A stretch of 38,813 nucleotides of DNA from Deltaproteobacteria bacterium (lineage in GTDB: Bacteria > Myxococcota > B64-G9): contig JAFDKH010000069.1 of the NCBI GenBank assembly GCA_019307065.1, forward strand, positions 1 through 38,813, written 5' to 3'. Every line of letters begins with the position of its first letter. Positions within the stretch are counted from its first letter, which is position 1. The translations under genes and the position numbers were made by a program. The notes beneath the pieces were generated by a model. The model did not search any database. It saw nothing but the letters and a program-made list of their open reading frames with translations, and was not told the origin of the DNA. Of this stretch, positions 1-8,820 are shown one piece after another.

Positions 1-321
1 TCCGTGGGCCAGCTTGCCCAAACGATCGTGACGCTTGTTGTACATCAGGCCGAAAAAACCGTTGGCCCGGCGCATGTGGTCGCTGTATGCCTTGAGATTG
101 TTCAAGATTTCACTGGCCTCGTGCCCATGATTACTCATCACGTTGTAGCCGTAAATGACGAAATCCTCCCTAGAGCACTTGTTCAAATAATCATCGTGGA
201 TAGTCTTGAGATAGGCATGTTTTTCGCTGTGTTGCCGAAGTAAGAACTCACGGTTATGGCAACGCCAGATCTTGTGAAATACACTTCCGGGGACCAGGAT
301 ATGTTTTCTTGGAATTCGCAC
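1..321 (-). mobile_element. RAYT-like (IS200/Y1 HUH) transposase, 5' part, truncated by window edge
   Basis: Translating the minus strand from a GTG at 321 gives about 107 residues, open to the window edge. It begins VRIPRKHILVPGSVFHK, followed by WRCHNREFLL, then VMSNHGHEA (the HUH motif, normally MpNHvHl) and YNKRHDRLGKLAHG. This order is the signature of REP-associated tyrosine transposases (Y1_Tnp), single-strand DNA transposases that act on short palindromic repeats. The start is uncertain: GTG 321 has no clear Shine-Dalgarno site and the frame stays open upstream. The position five residues before the conserved Asn, usually the catalytic Tyr in this family as I remember it, reads Phe (FFGLMYN), so the enzyme may be inactive. 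A plus-strand reading frame across the same bases is a shadow. Confidence 0.75.
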
Positions 322-422
322 ACTGAAAAATAAAGCAGGAATGATGCCAAATGTGCTTATTTGCCTAACAGCCCGAAAAACAAGCGATCGTAAACTCAAC
401 TCAAAATACCAATATCTACTAT

Positions 423-441
423 GTGTCCGGATTCCGGACAC
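423..441. repeat. Perfect 8-bp inverted repeat, REP-like hairpin or operator
   Basis: gtgtccgg-att-ccggacac is a perfect inverted repeat with a 3-base centre. It lies between the transposase start (minus) and uxaE (plus), about 25 bases from a copy of the dispersed acctccgtccctg word. It could be the palindromic part of a RAYT-associated REP element or an operator for the divergent genes. The sequence alone does not decide. Confidence 0.5.
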
Positions 442-466
442 TCTGCCCATCCCAAGACAAATTGCT

Positions 467-479
467 ACCTCCGTCCCTG
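467..479 (+). repeat. Dispersed 13-base word acctccgtccctg, copy at transposase locus
   Basis: The same word occurs at 28271, 28304, 28333, 32326 and 32356, with a 12-base version at 35510. All copies are intergenic and in the same orientation. This one lies about 145 bases upstream of the RAYT-like transposase start, which fits a REP-like element mobilised by such an enzyme. Confidence 0.7.
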
Positions 480-533
480 GTTTTTTGTTAGGCTCTGCTT
501 CTGCTTAAAATTCAGTTGGAAGGGCTTTGGGCT

Positions 534-2090
534 ATGGATAGTACGTTCGTCATTCAGCTATCTGAGTTGTTGCGAACAAATACAGCACTCTTGGAGGTAG
601 ATAAAACCAAGTTTGCCCGGCCGTGTAGCCAGCTAGCTGATATGGAAGTGTATGAAAACTCTCTGGTTGTCAAATCAAACGCCCTGCTCTTTCTCGGCCG
701 TCGTGATAAAGAAAAACTTCTTGGCATAATCTCTAAAAACGGCATTGCAGATTTCGATTCCAGCCTGAAGCAGATTGCCGGTGGGCAACCCATCCAACTC
801 CAGATATGTCCGATCAACCCGACAAACACCATGGCTCTGCAGAAAACGCTTGTATATACCCTGCCAGCAGTCGTCGGATTGAAGAAATCCGTGGGGCTGG
901 GAGACCGGCTCGGTCTGGCGACTCCCGGGCATGTGCGCGCGGTTCGTCAACATAAAATGTTTCCGATCTTTGCCCAACAGTCGATTCGCGAGATGCAACG
1001 TACTAATCGAACGCCGGCTCAAGTCATTCAAGATGCTGTCTGGGGCGTTTTTCAAGAAGGTTGGCAAGGCGGTTTCGGTGCCGATGCCGATCACCTCAAG
1101 ACTACCGAAGACATTGATCGCTGTGCCGAAGCTGGTTTCACTTTTTATACGATTGATCCTTCAGATTACGTGGATGATGCTGCCGACACAGACGAACATG
1201 AAGTACTTCAAAAAAAGGTCGCTAGCCTCCCCTGGGATGCTCTGCAGACCTCACTCGTCGAGACAGAAAAGAAATATCTCAACCAGGTTGTTAAGACCGA
1301 ATATTTTGAAACTGAATTCAATAAAGAAACCCTGTTTCGGGCGGCTGCCAAATATGGTCGCGCAATCGCCCACACCGCCGGCTTGTTTCGACATCTAAAA
1401 TCTAAATTGGATGACAAGCCATTCGAGTTGGAAATGTCGGTGGATGAAACCGGTACTCCTACGAGTATCCTCGAGCACTTTTTTATTGCCAGCCAGCTGC
1501 AGCGACTCGATGTCGAGTGGGCCAGCCTGGCCCCGCGTTTTTCCGGCAAATTCGAAAAAGGTGTCGATTTCATCGGCGAACAAGAGCAGTTCGAAGCCAC
1601 TTTCACTCAGCATCTGTCTATTGCAAAACTATTCGAGCCATACAAGCTCAGCCTGCACTCCGGTTCGGATAAATTCTCGATCTATCCCTTCATCGCTCGA
1701 CAGGCCGGCGACCTGATCCACCTCAAGACCGCCGGCACCTCATACCTCGAAGCCCTGCGAGTCGTGGCTGAGCACGATCCTGATCTGTTCAGTGAAATCT
1801 TCGCGTACGCCCTCGAGTCTTATCCAAATGATCGTATCAGCTATCATGTATCAGCGCAGCCGACCCAACTCGAAGATCAGCAGTCACTTAATTCGGATAT
1901 TGTTGATCAGTTCGACTACCGCCAAATGTTGCACGTCACTTTTGGGTCAGTTTTGACGGCTCGACGAGCTGACGGGTCGACTCGCTTTTTCACTCGTCTT
2001 CTCAAGACGCTTAGAAATCACGAAGAGAGCTATGCCCAAGCTCTCGAGTTGCACATTGGCAAACACCTTACTCCGTTTGACGAATATTAG
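534..2090 (+). CDS. uxaE: D-tagaturonate epimerase (UxaE)
   Basis: 518 residues. Recognised as the tagaturonate epimerase family (Thermotoga maritima TM0440 type), which converts D-tagaturonate to D-fructuronate in the cytoplasm. Family-typical blocks are GGFGADADHLKT (about residue 179) and LHSGSDKFSIYP (about 373). ATG 534 is preferred over the in-frame TTG at 516 because GGAAGGG (518-524) sits about 10 bases upstream. It is the first gene of a twelve-gene same-strand cluster and is followed 14 bases later by iolM. No uronate isomerase (uxaC), mannonate dehydratase (uxuA) or KDG enzymes are nearby. Its substrate here is therefore probably made by IolO from inositol and not from galacturonate; that is inference from context. 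Confidence 0.88.
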   Translation: MDSTFVIQLSELLRTNTALLEVDKTKFARPCSQLADMEVYENSLVVKSNALLFLGRRDKEKLLGIISKNGIADFDSSLKQIAGGQPIQLQICPINPTNTMALQKTLVYTLPAVVGLKKSVGLGDRLGLATPGHVRAVRQHKMFPIFAQQSIREMQRTNRTPAQVIQDAVWGVFQEGWQGGFGADADHLKTTEDIDRCAEAGFTFYTIDPSDYVDDAADTDEHEVLQKKVASLPWDALQTSLVETEKKYLNQVVKTEYFETEFNKETLFRAAAKYGRAIAHTAGLFRHLKSKLDDKPFELEMSVDETGTPTSILEHFFIASQLQRLDVEWASLAPRFSGKFEKGVDFIGEQEQFEATFTQHLSIAKLFEPYKLSLHSGSDKFSIYPFIARQAGDLIHLKTAGTSYLEALRVVAEHDPDLFSEIFAYALESYPNDRISYHVSAQPTQLEDQQSLNSDIVDQFDYRQMLHVTFGSVLTARRADGSTRFFTRLLKTLRNHEESYAQALELHIGKHLTPFDEY

Positions 2091-2104
2091 AGGAGGATTC
2101 AATT

Positions 2105-3268
2105 GTGAAAGGTCTAGTACTCGATGCTAATTGGGAGCCCAAGGCCGATTATCAAGTATCGACCTGGGAAAAAGAAACCAAGAAAGCCATTACCGGCAAC
2201 AGCGTATGGCGTCACCCAAAGTTAGAAATCCAGGAACGTCCGGCTCCTTTGCTTGCAGCTGATCAAGTACTTGTCAAAATCAAGGCCTGTGGCGTTTGCG
2301 GATCAGACATGCATTTTTATGAAACCGACGATCAAGACTACATCCTTTATCCCGGCTTGACCCGCTTTCCTTCAATCCTGGGTCATGAATTTTCCGGAGA
2401 AGTAGCTGAGATAGGCAAGAACGTAAACGGCCTGAAAATCGGTGATGTCGTGACGGTCGAAGAAATGATCTGGTGTGGCACCTGTACTCCATGTCGAAAT
2501 GGTTTCCCCAACCACTGTATAGACCTCGAGGAAATCGGTTTCACTATCGACGGTGCCTTTGCCGATTACATTGCGGTCGGAGAAAAATTCTGCTGGAAAG
2601 TGGACGGCATCCTGGAGCGCTATGGAAAAGAACTCGGCTATGACGTGGCAGCCATGACTGAACCCGCCTGCGTAGCCTACAACGCCGTTTTTACGCGGGG
2701 CGGCGGATTCAAACCGGGTGCCTACGTTGCCGTATTCGGTACTGGCCCTATCGGCCTGGCCGCTATTGGCGAAGCTCGGGCGGCTGGAGCCAGTCTGATT
2801 GCCGCCTTTGAGGTTTCGGGCCAACGTCGTGAACTGGCAAAAAAAATTGGTGCCGATTTTGTCTACGACCCTGGCGAAGTCGAACCTCACGAAGTTCTCA
2901 TGGAGCTTAGCCACGGGGAAGGTTTTGATTTTCAGTTAGAGTCCGCCGGAGCTCCTCATCTTACAATTCCTCAGATGGAAAAAGCTCTGGCGATTAATGG
3001 CAAGATTGTTCAGATTGGCCGGGCAGCTCAAAAGGTCCCGATCTACTTGGAAAGTTTCCAGGTCCGCCGGGCCCAGTTTTTTGGGGCCCAGGGGCACTCG
3101 GGCCATGCTAACTTTCCGAATGTCATTCGCATGGTTGCCTCGGGTCAGCTCGACTTGTCGCCGATCATTACCGCCCGCTATGATTTGGCCGATGCGGTCA
3201 AGGCTATTGCCCAGTCAACTAAACGTGAAGACGGCAAGATCATTGTTCACCCGGGCACAAACGCCTAA
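2105..3268 (+). CDS. iolM: Scyllo-inosose 3-dehydrogenase, zinc-dependent (IolM)
   Basis: 387 residues, medium-chain zinc alcohol dehydrogenase. Catalytic-zinc block GVCGSDMHF (Cys64) and GHE (His94/Glu95); structural-zinc cysteines 124, 127, 130 and 138; NAD-binding GTGPIG near 212. The start MKGLVLDANW and the long N-terminal insert before the zinc site resemble T. maritima IolM (TM0412), which oxidises 2-keto-myo-inositol with NAD. GTG start with AGGAGG (2091-2096) eight bases upstream. The next two genes are the IolN and IolO homologues, which supports this substrate over generic sorbitol or threonine dehydrogenase activity. Confidence 0.85.
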   Translation: MKGLVLDANWEPKADYQVSTWEKETKKAITGNSVWRHPKLEIQERPAPLLAADQVLVKIKACGVCGSDMHFYETDDQDYILYPGLTRFPSILGHEFSGEVAEIGKNVNGLKIGDVVTVEEMIWCGTCTPCRNGFPNHCIDLEEIGFTIDGAFADYIAVGEKFCWKVDGILERYGKELGYDVAAMTEPACVAYNAVFTRGGGFKPGAYVAVFGTGPIGLAAIGEARAAGASLIAAFEVSGQRRELAKKIGADFVYDPGEVEPHEVLMELSHGEGFDFQLESAGAPHLTIPQMEKALAINGKIVQIGRAAQKVPIYLESFQVRRAQFFGAQGHSGHANFPNVIRMVASGQLDLSPIITARYDLADAVKAIAQSTKREDGKIIVHPGTNA

Positions 3269-3295
3269 CTGAATCTACTATCTGGAGAATTTACT

Positions 3296-4417
3296 ATGGC
3301 CCCGAAAACCCCCCCAGGTTGGTTAGCAACTGATCAAGCTGATTTATTTTTTGAAGATAATCCGGTCGGTCGTTTGAAGAAAGAAGTTTGGGATTCGAGC
3401 GATGCTCAAATCGACTCAATTCTTGAAGACTACGGGATTCCGTCCCCAATTGAATGGGCCAAGCCGGGTTCTTACATCCAGACAACCGTGCGCCATGAAG
3501 TCGAAGCCAATCGAAAAAAGAACGACGTCGTGCTCATCCCGGTAGGCTGCACTGAGCTGCACGGCCAACATACGGTCAGTGCCATGGACACAATGTTCGT
3601 CAGTGCGATTGCAGAAGGAGTCCGGCGTTTTACCGCCCGCAAAGGCGCCCCGGTCAATCTAGCTCTGCCGCCCTTGAACTATGGTGCTCATCCCTATCAT
3701 CACCTGGGTATGCCCGGGACGGTCATTGTCCGAGAAAGTGTCGTCAGGGAACTGATGATCGATGTAATGCTCGGCCTGTGGAATGACGGCTTCCGCAAGC
3801 AAATCATTATCAACAATCATGGACATCTCTGGGCGCTCGAGGCCGTTATTCAGGAGTTCCAGAAGCGCTATCAATTGCCCGGTATTTTCCGGGTTATCGA
3901 CTGGCACCGGGCCGTGCGAGAATTCTTTCGCACCAAAGAACGGGGCGGCAAGTTGGAGTCGAACTTCATTCACGCCGATGAATCCGAGACTTCGCTGGGG
4001 TTATTGCTGTTCCCCGAGATGGTCGACATGGACAAGGCAGTCGATACCGAAGGCAAGGCCTACCTGCCCGAAGGCCATTTTGACAAGTCAGTTGATCCGT
4101 TTGGCCGGCCGAGTCGCTGGTCGGAAGGTCAGGGACATTTTGCGATCGAGATAGCGGCTACCCCTGAAGGTGTAGTCGGTAAGGCCAAATCGGCTACGGC
4201 CGAAAAAGGCAAACGTCCTCTGGCTGCCATCTTACGTTACCTGACTCTGCTTCACGATGATATCCTCGAAGCCTTTCCGGCCGGACAAGTACCGCCTACC
4301 GAAGAAGTCACCCTGCGAACCGCTAAACAAATGGAACCCTTCTTGCGTGAACCGCTTAGCCCTGGGTGGCGCCCGGTCTATGCCCTGCCGCGTATCGGCC
4401 AGGGGACTGATCCATGA
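3296..4417 (+). CDS. iolN: 3-dehydro-scyllo-inosose hydrolase, creatininase family (IolN)
   Basis: 373 residues, creatininase superfamily. Metal and active-site motifs are visible: GCTELHG (Glu87, His89), Asp98 in SAMDT, NNHGH (His175) and HADESETS (Glu229/Glu231). In T. maritima the homologue (TM0413) hydrolyses the diketo-inositol made by IolM, opening the ring to 5-keto-L-gluconate. TGGAG lies upstream of the ATG. The end overlaps iolO by ATGA (4414-4417), so translation is probably coupled. A creatinine amidohydrolase role is unlikely in this context. Confidence 0.85.
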   Translation: MAPKTPPGWLATDQADLFFEDNPVGRLKKEVWDSSDAQIDSILEDYGIPSPIEWAKPGSYIQTTVRHEVEANRKKNDVVLIPVGCTELHGQHTVSAMDTMFVSAIAEGVRRFTARKGAPVNLALPPLNYGAHPYHHLGMPGTVIVRESVVRELMIDVMLGLWNDGFRKQIIINNHGHLWALEAVIQEFQKRYQLPGIFRVIDWHRAVREFFRTKERGGKLESNFIHADESETSLGLLLFPEMVDMDKAVDTEGKAYLPEGHFDKSVDPFGRPSRWSEGQGHFAIEIAATPEGVVGKAKSATAEKGKRPLAAILRYLTLLHDDILEAFPAGQVPPTEEVTLRTAKQMEPFLREPLSPGWRPVYALPRIGQGTDP

Positions 4418-5232
4418 AGTTATCGGTTGTACTTTCGGCCCAGGCGGCAAAATTTGAAGCGGCTACATTTCAAGGTGATTTGAACGACAATCTGGCTGCG
4501 ATCGCCCAAATGGGCTACGATGGAGTCGAACTTGCCATTCGTGATCCCGAACAAGTCGACGGACAATCAATCTTAGATCAAGCCAGCCGCCACCAACTCG
4601 AGATCTCCGCCATCGGGACCGGGCAAGCCTGGGGCGAAGAGGGCTTGTCCTTTAGTGACCCCGATCCGCAGGTCCGTCAAAACGCCATCCAGCGGATCAT
4701 CAAGCACCTGCCGATCGCCGCCAAATGCCAAGCCATACTGATAATAGGTCTGATTCGCGGGGTTCCCAAACCAGAGCAAGATATTGATCAGAGCCTGGCC
4801 TGGATGACCGAAGCCCTGACGCAATGCGGTCAGGCTGCATCTGATAAGGGCGTCCGCCTGGCGATCGAACCAATTAGCCGATTGGAGACGCCCCTGATCA
4901 ACACTGTTGAGCAAGGCCTGGATCTGATCGATCGGATCGGTATCGACAATCTTGGACTTCTACTGGACACCTATCACATGTACGTTGAAGAAAGGTCGCT
5001 GCTCAAAAGTATTCGTCTGGCCAAGGGACACATAGTCCACTTCCATGTGGCCGACTCGAATCGCTGTCATCCCGGCGCCGGCGACCTTGATTTTGGTGCA
5101 ATTTTGAACGAGTTGGATAAGACTGGTTACAGCGGTTACATCAGCGGCGAGTTCAAACCCGAGCCGGATGCACACACGGCTGCTCGTAATGCTATTGAAC
5201 ATTTGAAGAAACTTGGGAAAGGGCAATCATGA
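4414..5232 (+). CDS. iolO: 5-keto-L-gluconate epimerase (IolO), TIM-barrel
   Basis: 272 residues, xylose-isomerase-like TIM barrel. It aligns from memory along its length with T. maritima TM0416: MKLSVVLS start, AIRDPEQVD, AIGTGQAW, IIGLIRG, IEPISRLETPLINT, LLLDTYHM, HFHVADSN. Probable metal ligands are Glu152, Asp185, His211 and a Glu in SGEFKPEPD. The reaction is 5-keto-L-gluconate to D-tagaturonate, which feeds uxaE. It shares ATGA overlaps with iolN upstream and the SDR gene downstream. The main alternative would be a hydroxypyruvate isomerase or tagatose epimerase relative, which the neighbourhood argues against. Confidence 0.85.
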   Translation: MKLSVVLSAQAAKFEAATFQGDLNDNLAAIAQMGYDGVELAIRDPEQVDGQSILDQASRHQLEISAIGTGQAWGEEGLSFSDPDPQVRQNAIQRIIKHLPIAAKCQAILIIGLIRGVPKPEQDIDQSLAWMTEALTQCGQAASDKGVRLAIEPISRLETPLINTVEQGLDLIDRIGIDNLGLLLDTYHMYVEERSLLKSIRLAKGHIVHFHVADSNRCHPGAGDLDFGAILNELDKTGYSGYISGEFKPEPDAHTAARNAIEHLKKLGKGQS

Positions 5233-6062
5233 GTTCGGACAAGACTGAACCTCTCTTTTCGATCAAGGATATGGTGATCGCAATTACCGGAGCTGCCGGC
5301 GTACTGGGAAGCGATCTATGTCGAAGCCTGGCAAGCCGGGGAGCCAAGCTGGCGGTCTTGGATATTCAGGCTGGGGCGGCCCAAAAAGTAGCCGCAGCAA
5401 TCGATCTGGCCGGGAATCAGGCGATCGCCATTGAAACCGATGTTTTAAGTCAGGCTAGTGTCTCAAACGCTCTCAAGACCATCCTCGATAGCTATGGCAG
5501 GGTCGACGCTCTGATTAATGGGGCTGGTGGCAACCAGGCCGCCGCGACTACTTCCAAAGAGAGAACGTTCTTTGATTTGTCGACCGAGTCGATCCGCAAT
5601 GTATTCGACATCAACTTCATCGGTACTTTACTGCCCTGCCAGGTGTTTGGCCGATTTATGGCCGATTCCAACAAGGGCACTATCATCAACATCTCTTCGA
5701 TGAATGCCTTTCGACCACTGACCAGAATTCCTGCTTATTCGGCGGCAAAAGCCGCGGTAAGTAACCTGACTCAATGGTTAGCCGTTCATATGGCTCAGGA
5801 GTATTCGGACCAGATTCGAGTCAATGCGATTGCCCCTGGATTTTTCCTTACCAACCAAAATCGATTCTTATTAACCGATCAGCAGACCGGCAAGTTGACG
5901 GCTCGCGGTGAGACTATCCTGGCGCATACTCCGTCCGGACGCTTCGGCGCCCCCGAAGACTTGCTCGGCACCGTTACTTGGTTGCTTTCAGACTCTTCAA
6001 AGTTCGTAAATGGCATTGTAGTTCCTATTGATGGCGGCTTTTCGGCATTTAGTGGAGTGTAG
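5229..6062 (+). CDS. uxuB: D-mannonate oxidoreductase / fructuronate reductase, SDR type
   Basis: 277 residues, classical short-chain dehydrogenase. Cofactor motif GAAGVLGSD near the N-terminus; catalytic Ser156/157, Tyr170 and Lys174 (YSAAK). Family-typical blocks of the Bacillus YjmF/UxuB-like mannonate oxidoreductases are present: INGAGGNQAAAT, IRVNAIAPGFFLTNQNR, HTPSGRFG and the end PIDGGFSAFSGV. Reduces D-fructuronate to D-mannonate with NAD(P)H. It would take the UxaE product and hand mannonate to the LarA-like epimerase. ATGA overlap with iolO; the stop abuts the next ATG. Tagaturonate reduction to altronate is a possible alternative. Confidence 0.8.
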   Translation: MSSDKTEPLFSIKDMVIAITGAAGVLGSDLCRSLASRGAKLAVLDIQAGAAQKVAAAIDLAGNQAIAIETDVLSQASVSNALKTILDSYGRVDALINGAGGNQAAATTSKERTFFDLSTESIRNVFDINFIGTLLPCQVFGRFMADSNKGTIINISSMNAFRPLTRIPAYSAAKAAVSNLTQWLAVHMAQEYSDQIRVNAIAPGFFLTNQNRFLLTDQQTGKLTARGETILAHTPSGRFGAPEDLLGTVTWLLSDSSKFVNGIVVPIDGGFSAFSGV

Positions 6063-7322
6063 ATGGAGATCGGAAAAGGATCGCCCGACCAGAATCTTAC
6101 CGAATCAGACATACAATCGTTGATCGGTGAGGCTTTTGAATGCCTGAACTTGACCGGTAAGCGAGTTCTGATCCTCATTCCCGATCATACCCGCAGCGGC
6201 CCGCTGCCTTTGTTGTTCAATCTTCTCAACCAGACTTTGTACAAGCAGGTTGCCAAACTAGACTACCTGATAGCGTTGGGAACCCATCAACCTTTATCTG
6301 ACGAGGCAATCGCTGGTCTACTTGGAACCTGCGAAAACAACTTCAAGGACCAGTACCCGAACGTTGGCGTCTTCAACCATCACTGGGAACAATCGGACAC
6401 ATTCAAGCAAATCGGCGAGATATCGGCCTCGGCCGCTGAGCAGCTCAGCCACGGACTGCTTTCAGAATCAGTGCCGGTGACGATCAATAAAATGATCTAT
6501 GACTATGATCAGCTGATCGTATGTGGCCCTGTTTTTCCGCATGAGGTGGCAGGTTTTTCGGGCGGTAATAAATATTTTTTTCCGGGGATTTCGGGCGAGC
6601 AGATCATTGATTTCACTCATTGGCTGGGAGCCTTGATCACTTCCTACGATATAATCGGCAAGCAAGACACACCGGTGCGCGCCGCGATTGATTACGCCAG
6701 TGCAATGGTTGATTTACCCAAATTCTATTGTTGCTATGTTGTCAGAAACAATGACCTGGCTGGCCTCTACCTGGGTCCCTCAACTAAAACATGGGCTGCG
6801 GCCTGCCAATTATCATCTAAGATTCATATTCGTTACATAGCCAAGCCTTTTGAAAAAGTGCTGTCGGTCATGCCGCAGATGTACGACGACATTTGGACAG
6901 CCGCAAAGGGTATGTACAAACTCGAGCCGGTCGTAGCCGATGGAGGCGAAGTTATTATCTATGCCCCGCATATTTCCCAAGTGTCATATACTCACGGGGA
7001 AATCCTCGCCAAAGTCGGTTATCATGTTCGCGACTATTTCGTTAAACAGTGGGACCGCTTCAAACATTTTCCTCGCGGTGTTTTGGCGCACTCGACTCAT
7101 CTGCGCGGAATCGGCAGCTACGAAAACGGAATCGAAGTTCCACGAATCAATGTCAGTCTGGCAACTGGAATAAGCCGGGAGGAATGTGAAAGACTCAACC
7201 TTGGCTGGCACGATCCAGACCAGATCGATCCGGCTGAGTGGGCCAATCGCGAGGATGAAGGTTTGCTCCTGGTTCCGCACGCCGGTGAAACCCTCTTCAG
7301 ACTAAAAGGCCCGGGAGTTTGA
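6063..7322 (+). CDS. LarA-superfamily nickel-pincer epimerase, probable D-mannonate/D-gluconate 2-epimerase
   Basis: 419 residues, DUF2088/LarA fold. Residues match those of lactate racemase: PDHTRSG (Arg44), GTHQP (His75), HEVAGFSGGNK (His160, Lys170), His186 and AAKG (Lys282). The His-Lys-His spacing (10 and 16 residues) equals H174-K184-H200 of Lactobacillus LarA, including the lysine that carries the nickel-pincer cofactor. Known members of the superfamily include 2-epimerases of gluconate. Here the enzyme sits between a mannonate-forming SDR and a kinase plus 6PGDH, so C2 epimerisation of D-mannonate to D-gluconate would close the pathway; that is inference. No larB/C/E cofactor genes are in the window. 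Starts directly after the SDR stop. Confidence 0.75.
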   Translation: MEIGKGSPDQNLTESDIQSLIGEAFECLNLTGKRVLILIPDHTRSGPLPLLFNLLNQTLYKQVAKLDYLIALGTHQPLSDEAIAGLLGTCENNFKDQYPNVGVFNHHWEQSDTFKQIGEISASAAEQLSHGLLSESVPVTINKMIYDYDQLIVCGPVFPHEVAGFSGGNKYFFPGISGEQIIDFTHWLGALITSYDIIGKQDTPVRAAIDYASAMVDLPKFYCCYVVRNNDLAGLYLGPSTKTWAAACQLSSKIHIRYIAKPFEKVLSVMPQMYDDIWTAAKGMYKLEPVVADGGEVIIYAPHISQVSYTHGEILAKVGYHVRDYFVKQWDRFKHFPRGVLAHSTHLRGIGSYENGIEVPRINVSLATGISREECERLNLGWHDPDQIDPAEWANREDEGLLLVPHAGETLFRLKGPGV

Positions 7323-7323
7323 C

Positions 7324-8820
7324 TTGTCAGGCATCGAACCAACTCAAGCCCAGGCCCCATTCGTTCTGTCATTGGATATCGGCACGTCTTCGATACGCGC
7401 AGCTCTTTTCGACGCCGGCGGGCGCCTGGTTAAAGGAAGCTTGTGCAGGCGGCCACATCAACTCCAGGTTGAATCTGACGGCCGCTCCGAAACAAATCCC
7501 GATGACTTGCTGGACCTAATCTGGGCCTGTATCGACGAGTTGATCGGTCGAGTCGGGTCTTTAGCTGAGAAAATAACCGCCCTGGCAAGCTGTAGTTTTG
7601 TGAGTAACCTGTTGGGCCTCGATCGAGATCGCCGGGCAGTCACACCCTTGATGACATATGCCGACACAAGATCAAGCCGCCATGTTCAGCAGCTTCGCTC
7701 TGATCTAGATGAAACTGCCATCCATCAACGAACCGGCTGTCGTTTGCACACCAGCTACTGGCCGGCTCAACTACTCTGGCATCAAACCGAAAATCCAGAC
7801 TTGTTCAAAAAGGTAAAACATTGGGTTTCGTTGGGGGATTACCTGGAGCTCAAGTTGTTTGGCACCTCGCGGGTCAGCACTTCAGTGGCTTCCTGGACCG
7901 GACTGCTAAACCGCCAAAGCCTGGGCTGGGACGAAACCCTGCTTGCATCTTTGGGTCTCGATCCGCAGAAACTCTCCGGTCTGGTGGATGCCAGTCAACC
8001 TGTCAGCGGCCTGAAGCAGACTTTTGCCGCGCGCTGGCCGCAGTTGGCCAAGGCATCTTATTTCCCGACTATCGGCGACGGCGCCGCCGCCAACCTCGGC
8101 TCGCAGTGCGCCTCAGCAGCCCGGGTGGCAATAACTATCGGAACTTCGGCCGCCGTGCGGACCGTTCTTTCAAGAAACCCCGAGCCGCTGCCCCGCGAAC
8201 TATGGTGTTATCGGGTGGATCGAAAGCAAGCGCTCCTGGGAGGAGCGTTGAGCGAAGGCGGAAATGTTTTCGCCTGGCTCAAGCAAGTCTTGCGTCTGCC
8301 AGCCGACCCCGAACTGGAGAAACAACTACTTACCAGACAACCCAGCAGTCACGGCTTGAACGTCCTTCCCTTTCTGGCCGGCGAGCGCAGTCCCGGCTGG
8401 CAGGCTCAGGCCCAAGCAAGTATTCATGGCCTGTCTGCGGCCACTACTTCAGTGGACATTTTGCATGCCTTTTTGGAGGCGGTCGCTTTACGCATCGGTC
8501 TGGTTTTCGAACCTTTGAAAATATGGCTGACAGAACAGCCCCAATTAGTCGCTAACGGCGGCGCGCTATTGAATTCACCGGCCTGGATGCAAATATTGGC
8601 CGATGTTTTGGGGCACGATCTCTACGCTTCAAAAGCAATTCAAGCTTCGGCTCGCGGAGCTGCCCTATTGGCATTGCAGTCGCTCGGTCATATAGAAGAT
8701 ATCGCTAAGCTTACTGATCAGTTTGGCCGGAAGTTCGAACCAAACCGGCAGCATCAAGCATACTATCAACAGGCGCTTTCCAAGCAGAAACAACTCTACG
8801 AAAAGATGGTGACAACATGA
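7324..8820 (+). CDS. gntK: FGGY-family carbohydrate kinase, probable gluconokinase
   Basis: 498 residues, the usual FGGY length. N-terminal LSLDIGTSSIRAALFD, catalytic Asp in GDGAAANLGS, TIGTSAAVRT and the C-terminal NGGALLNSPAWMQILAD signature. Predicted to phosphorylate D-gluconate to 6-phosphogluconate, because the next gene is 6PGDH; xylulose or another sugar acid cannot be excluded by sequence alone. TTG start at 7324, supported by GGGAG (7313-7317) six bases upstream and by a one-base gap after the LarA-like stop. ATGA overlap with gnd. Confidence 0.8.
   Translation: MSGIEPTQAQAPFVLSLDIGTSSIRAALFDAGGRLVKGSLCRRPHQLQVESDGRSETNPDDLLDLIWACIDELIGRVGSLAEKITALASCSFVSNLLGLDRDRRAVTPLMTYADTRSSRHVQQLRSDLDETAIHQRTGCRLHTSYWPAQLLWHQTENPDLFKKVKHWVSLGDYLELKLFGTSRVSTSVASWTGLLNRQSLGWDETLLASLGLDPQKLSGLVDASQPVSGLKQTFAARWPQLAKASYFPTIGDGAAANLGSQCASAARVAITIGTSAAVRTVLSRNPEPLPRELWCYRVDRKQALLGGALSEGGNVFAWLKQVLRLPADPELEKQLLTRQPSSHGLNVLPFLAGERSPGWQAQAQASIHGLSAATTSVDILHAFLEAVALRIGLVFEPLKIWLTEQPQLVANGGALLNSPAWMQILADVLGHDLYASKAIQASARGAALLALQSLGHIEDIAKLTDQFGRKFEPNRQHQAYYQQALSKQKQLYEKMVTT

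Noticed and set aside
4-243. Plus-strand 79-residue frame at the window start
   Set aside because: The minus strand of the same bases encodes recognisable transposase motifs; the plus frame has none.
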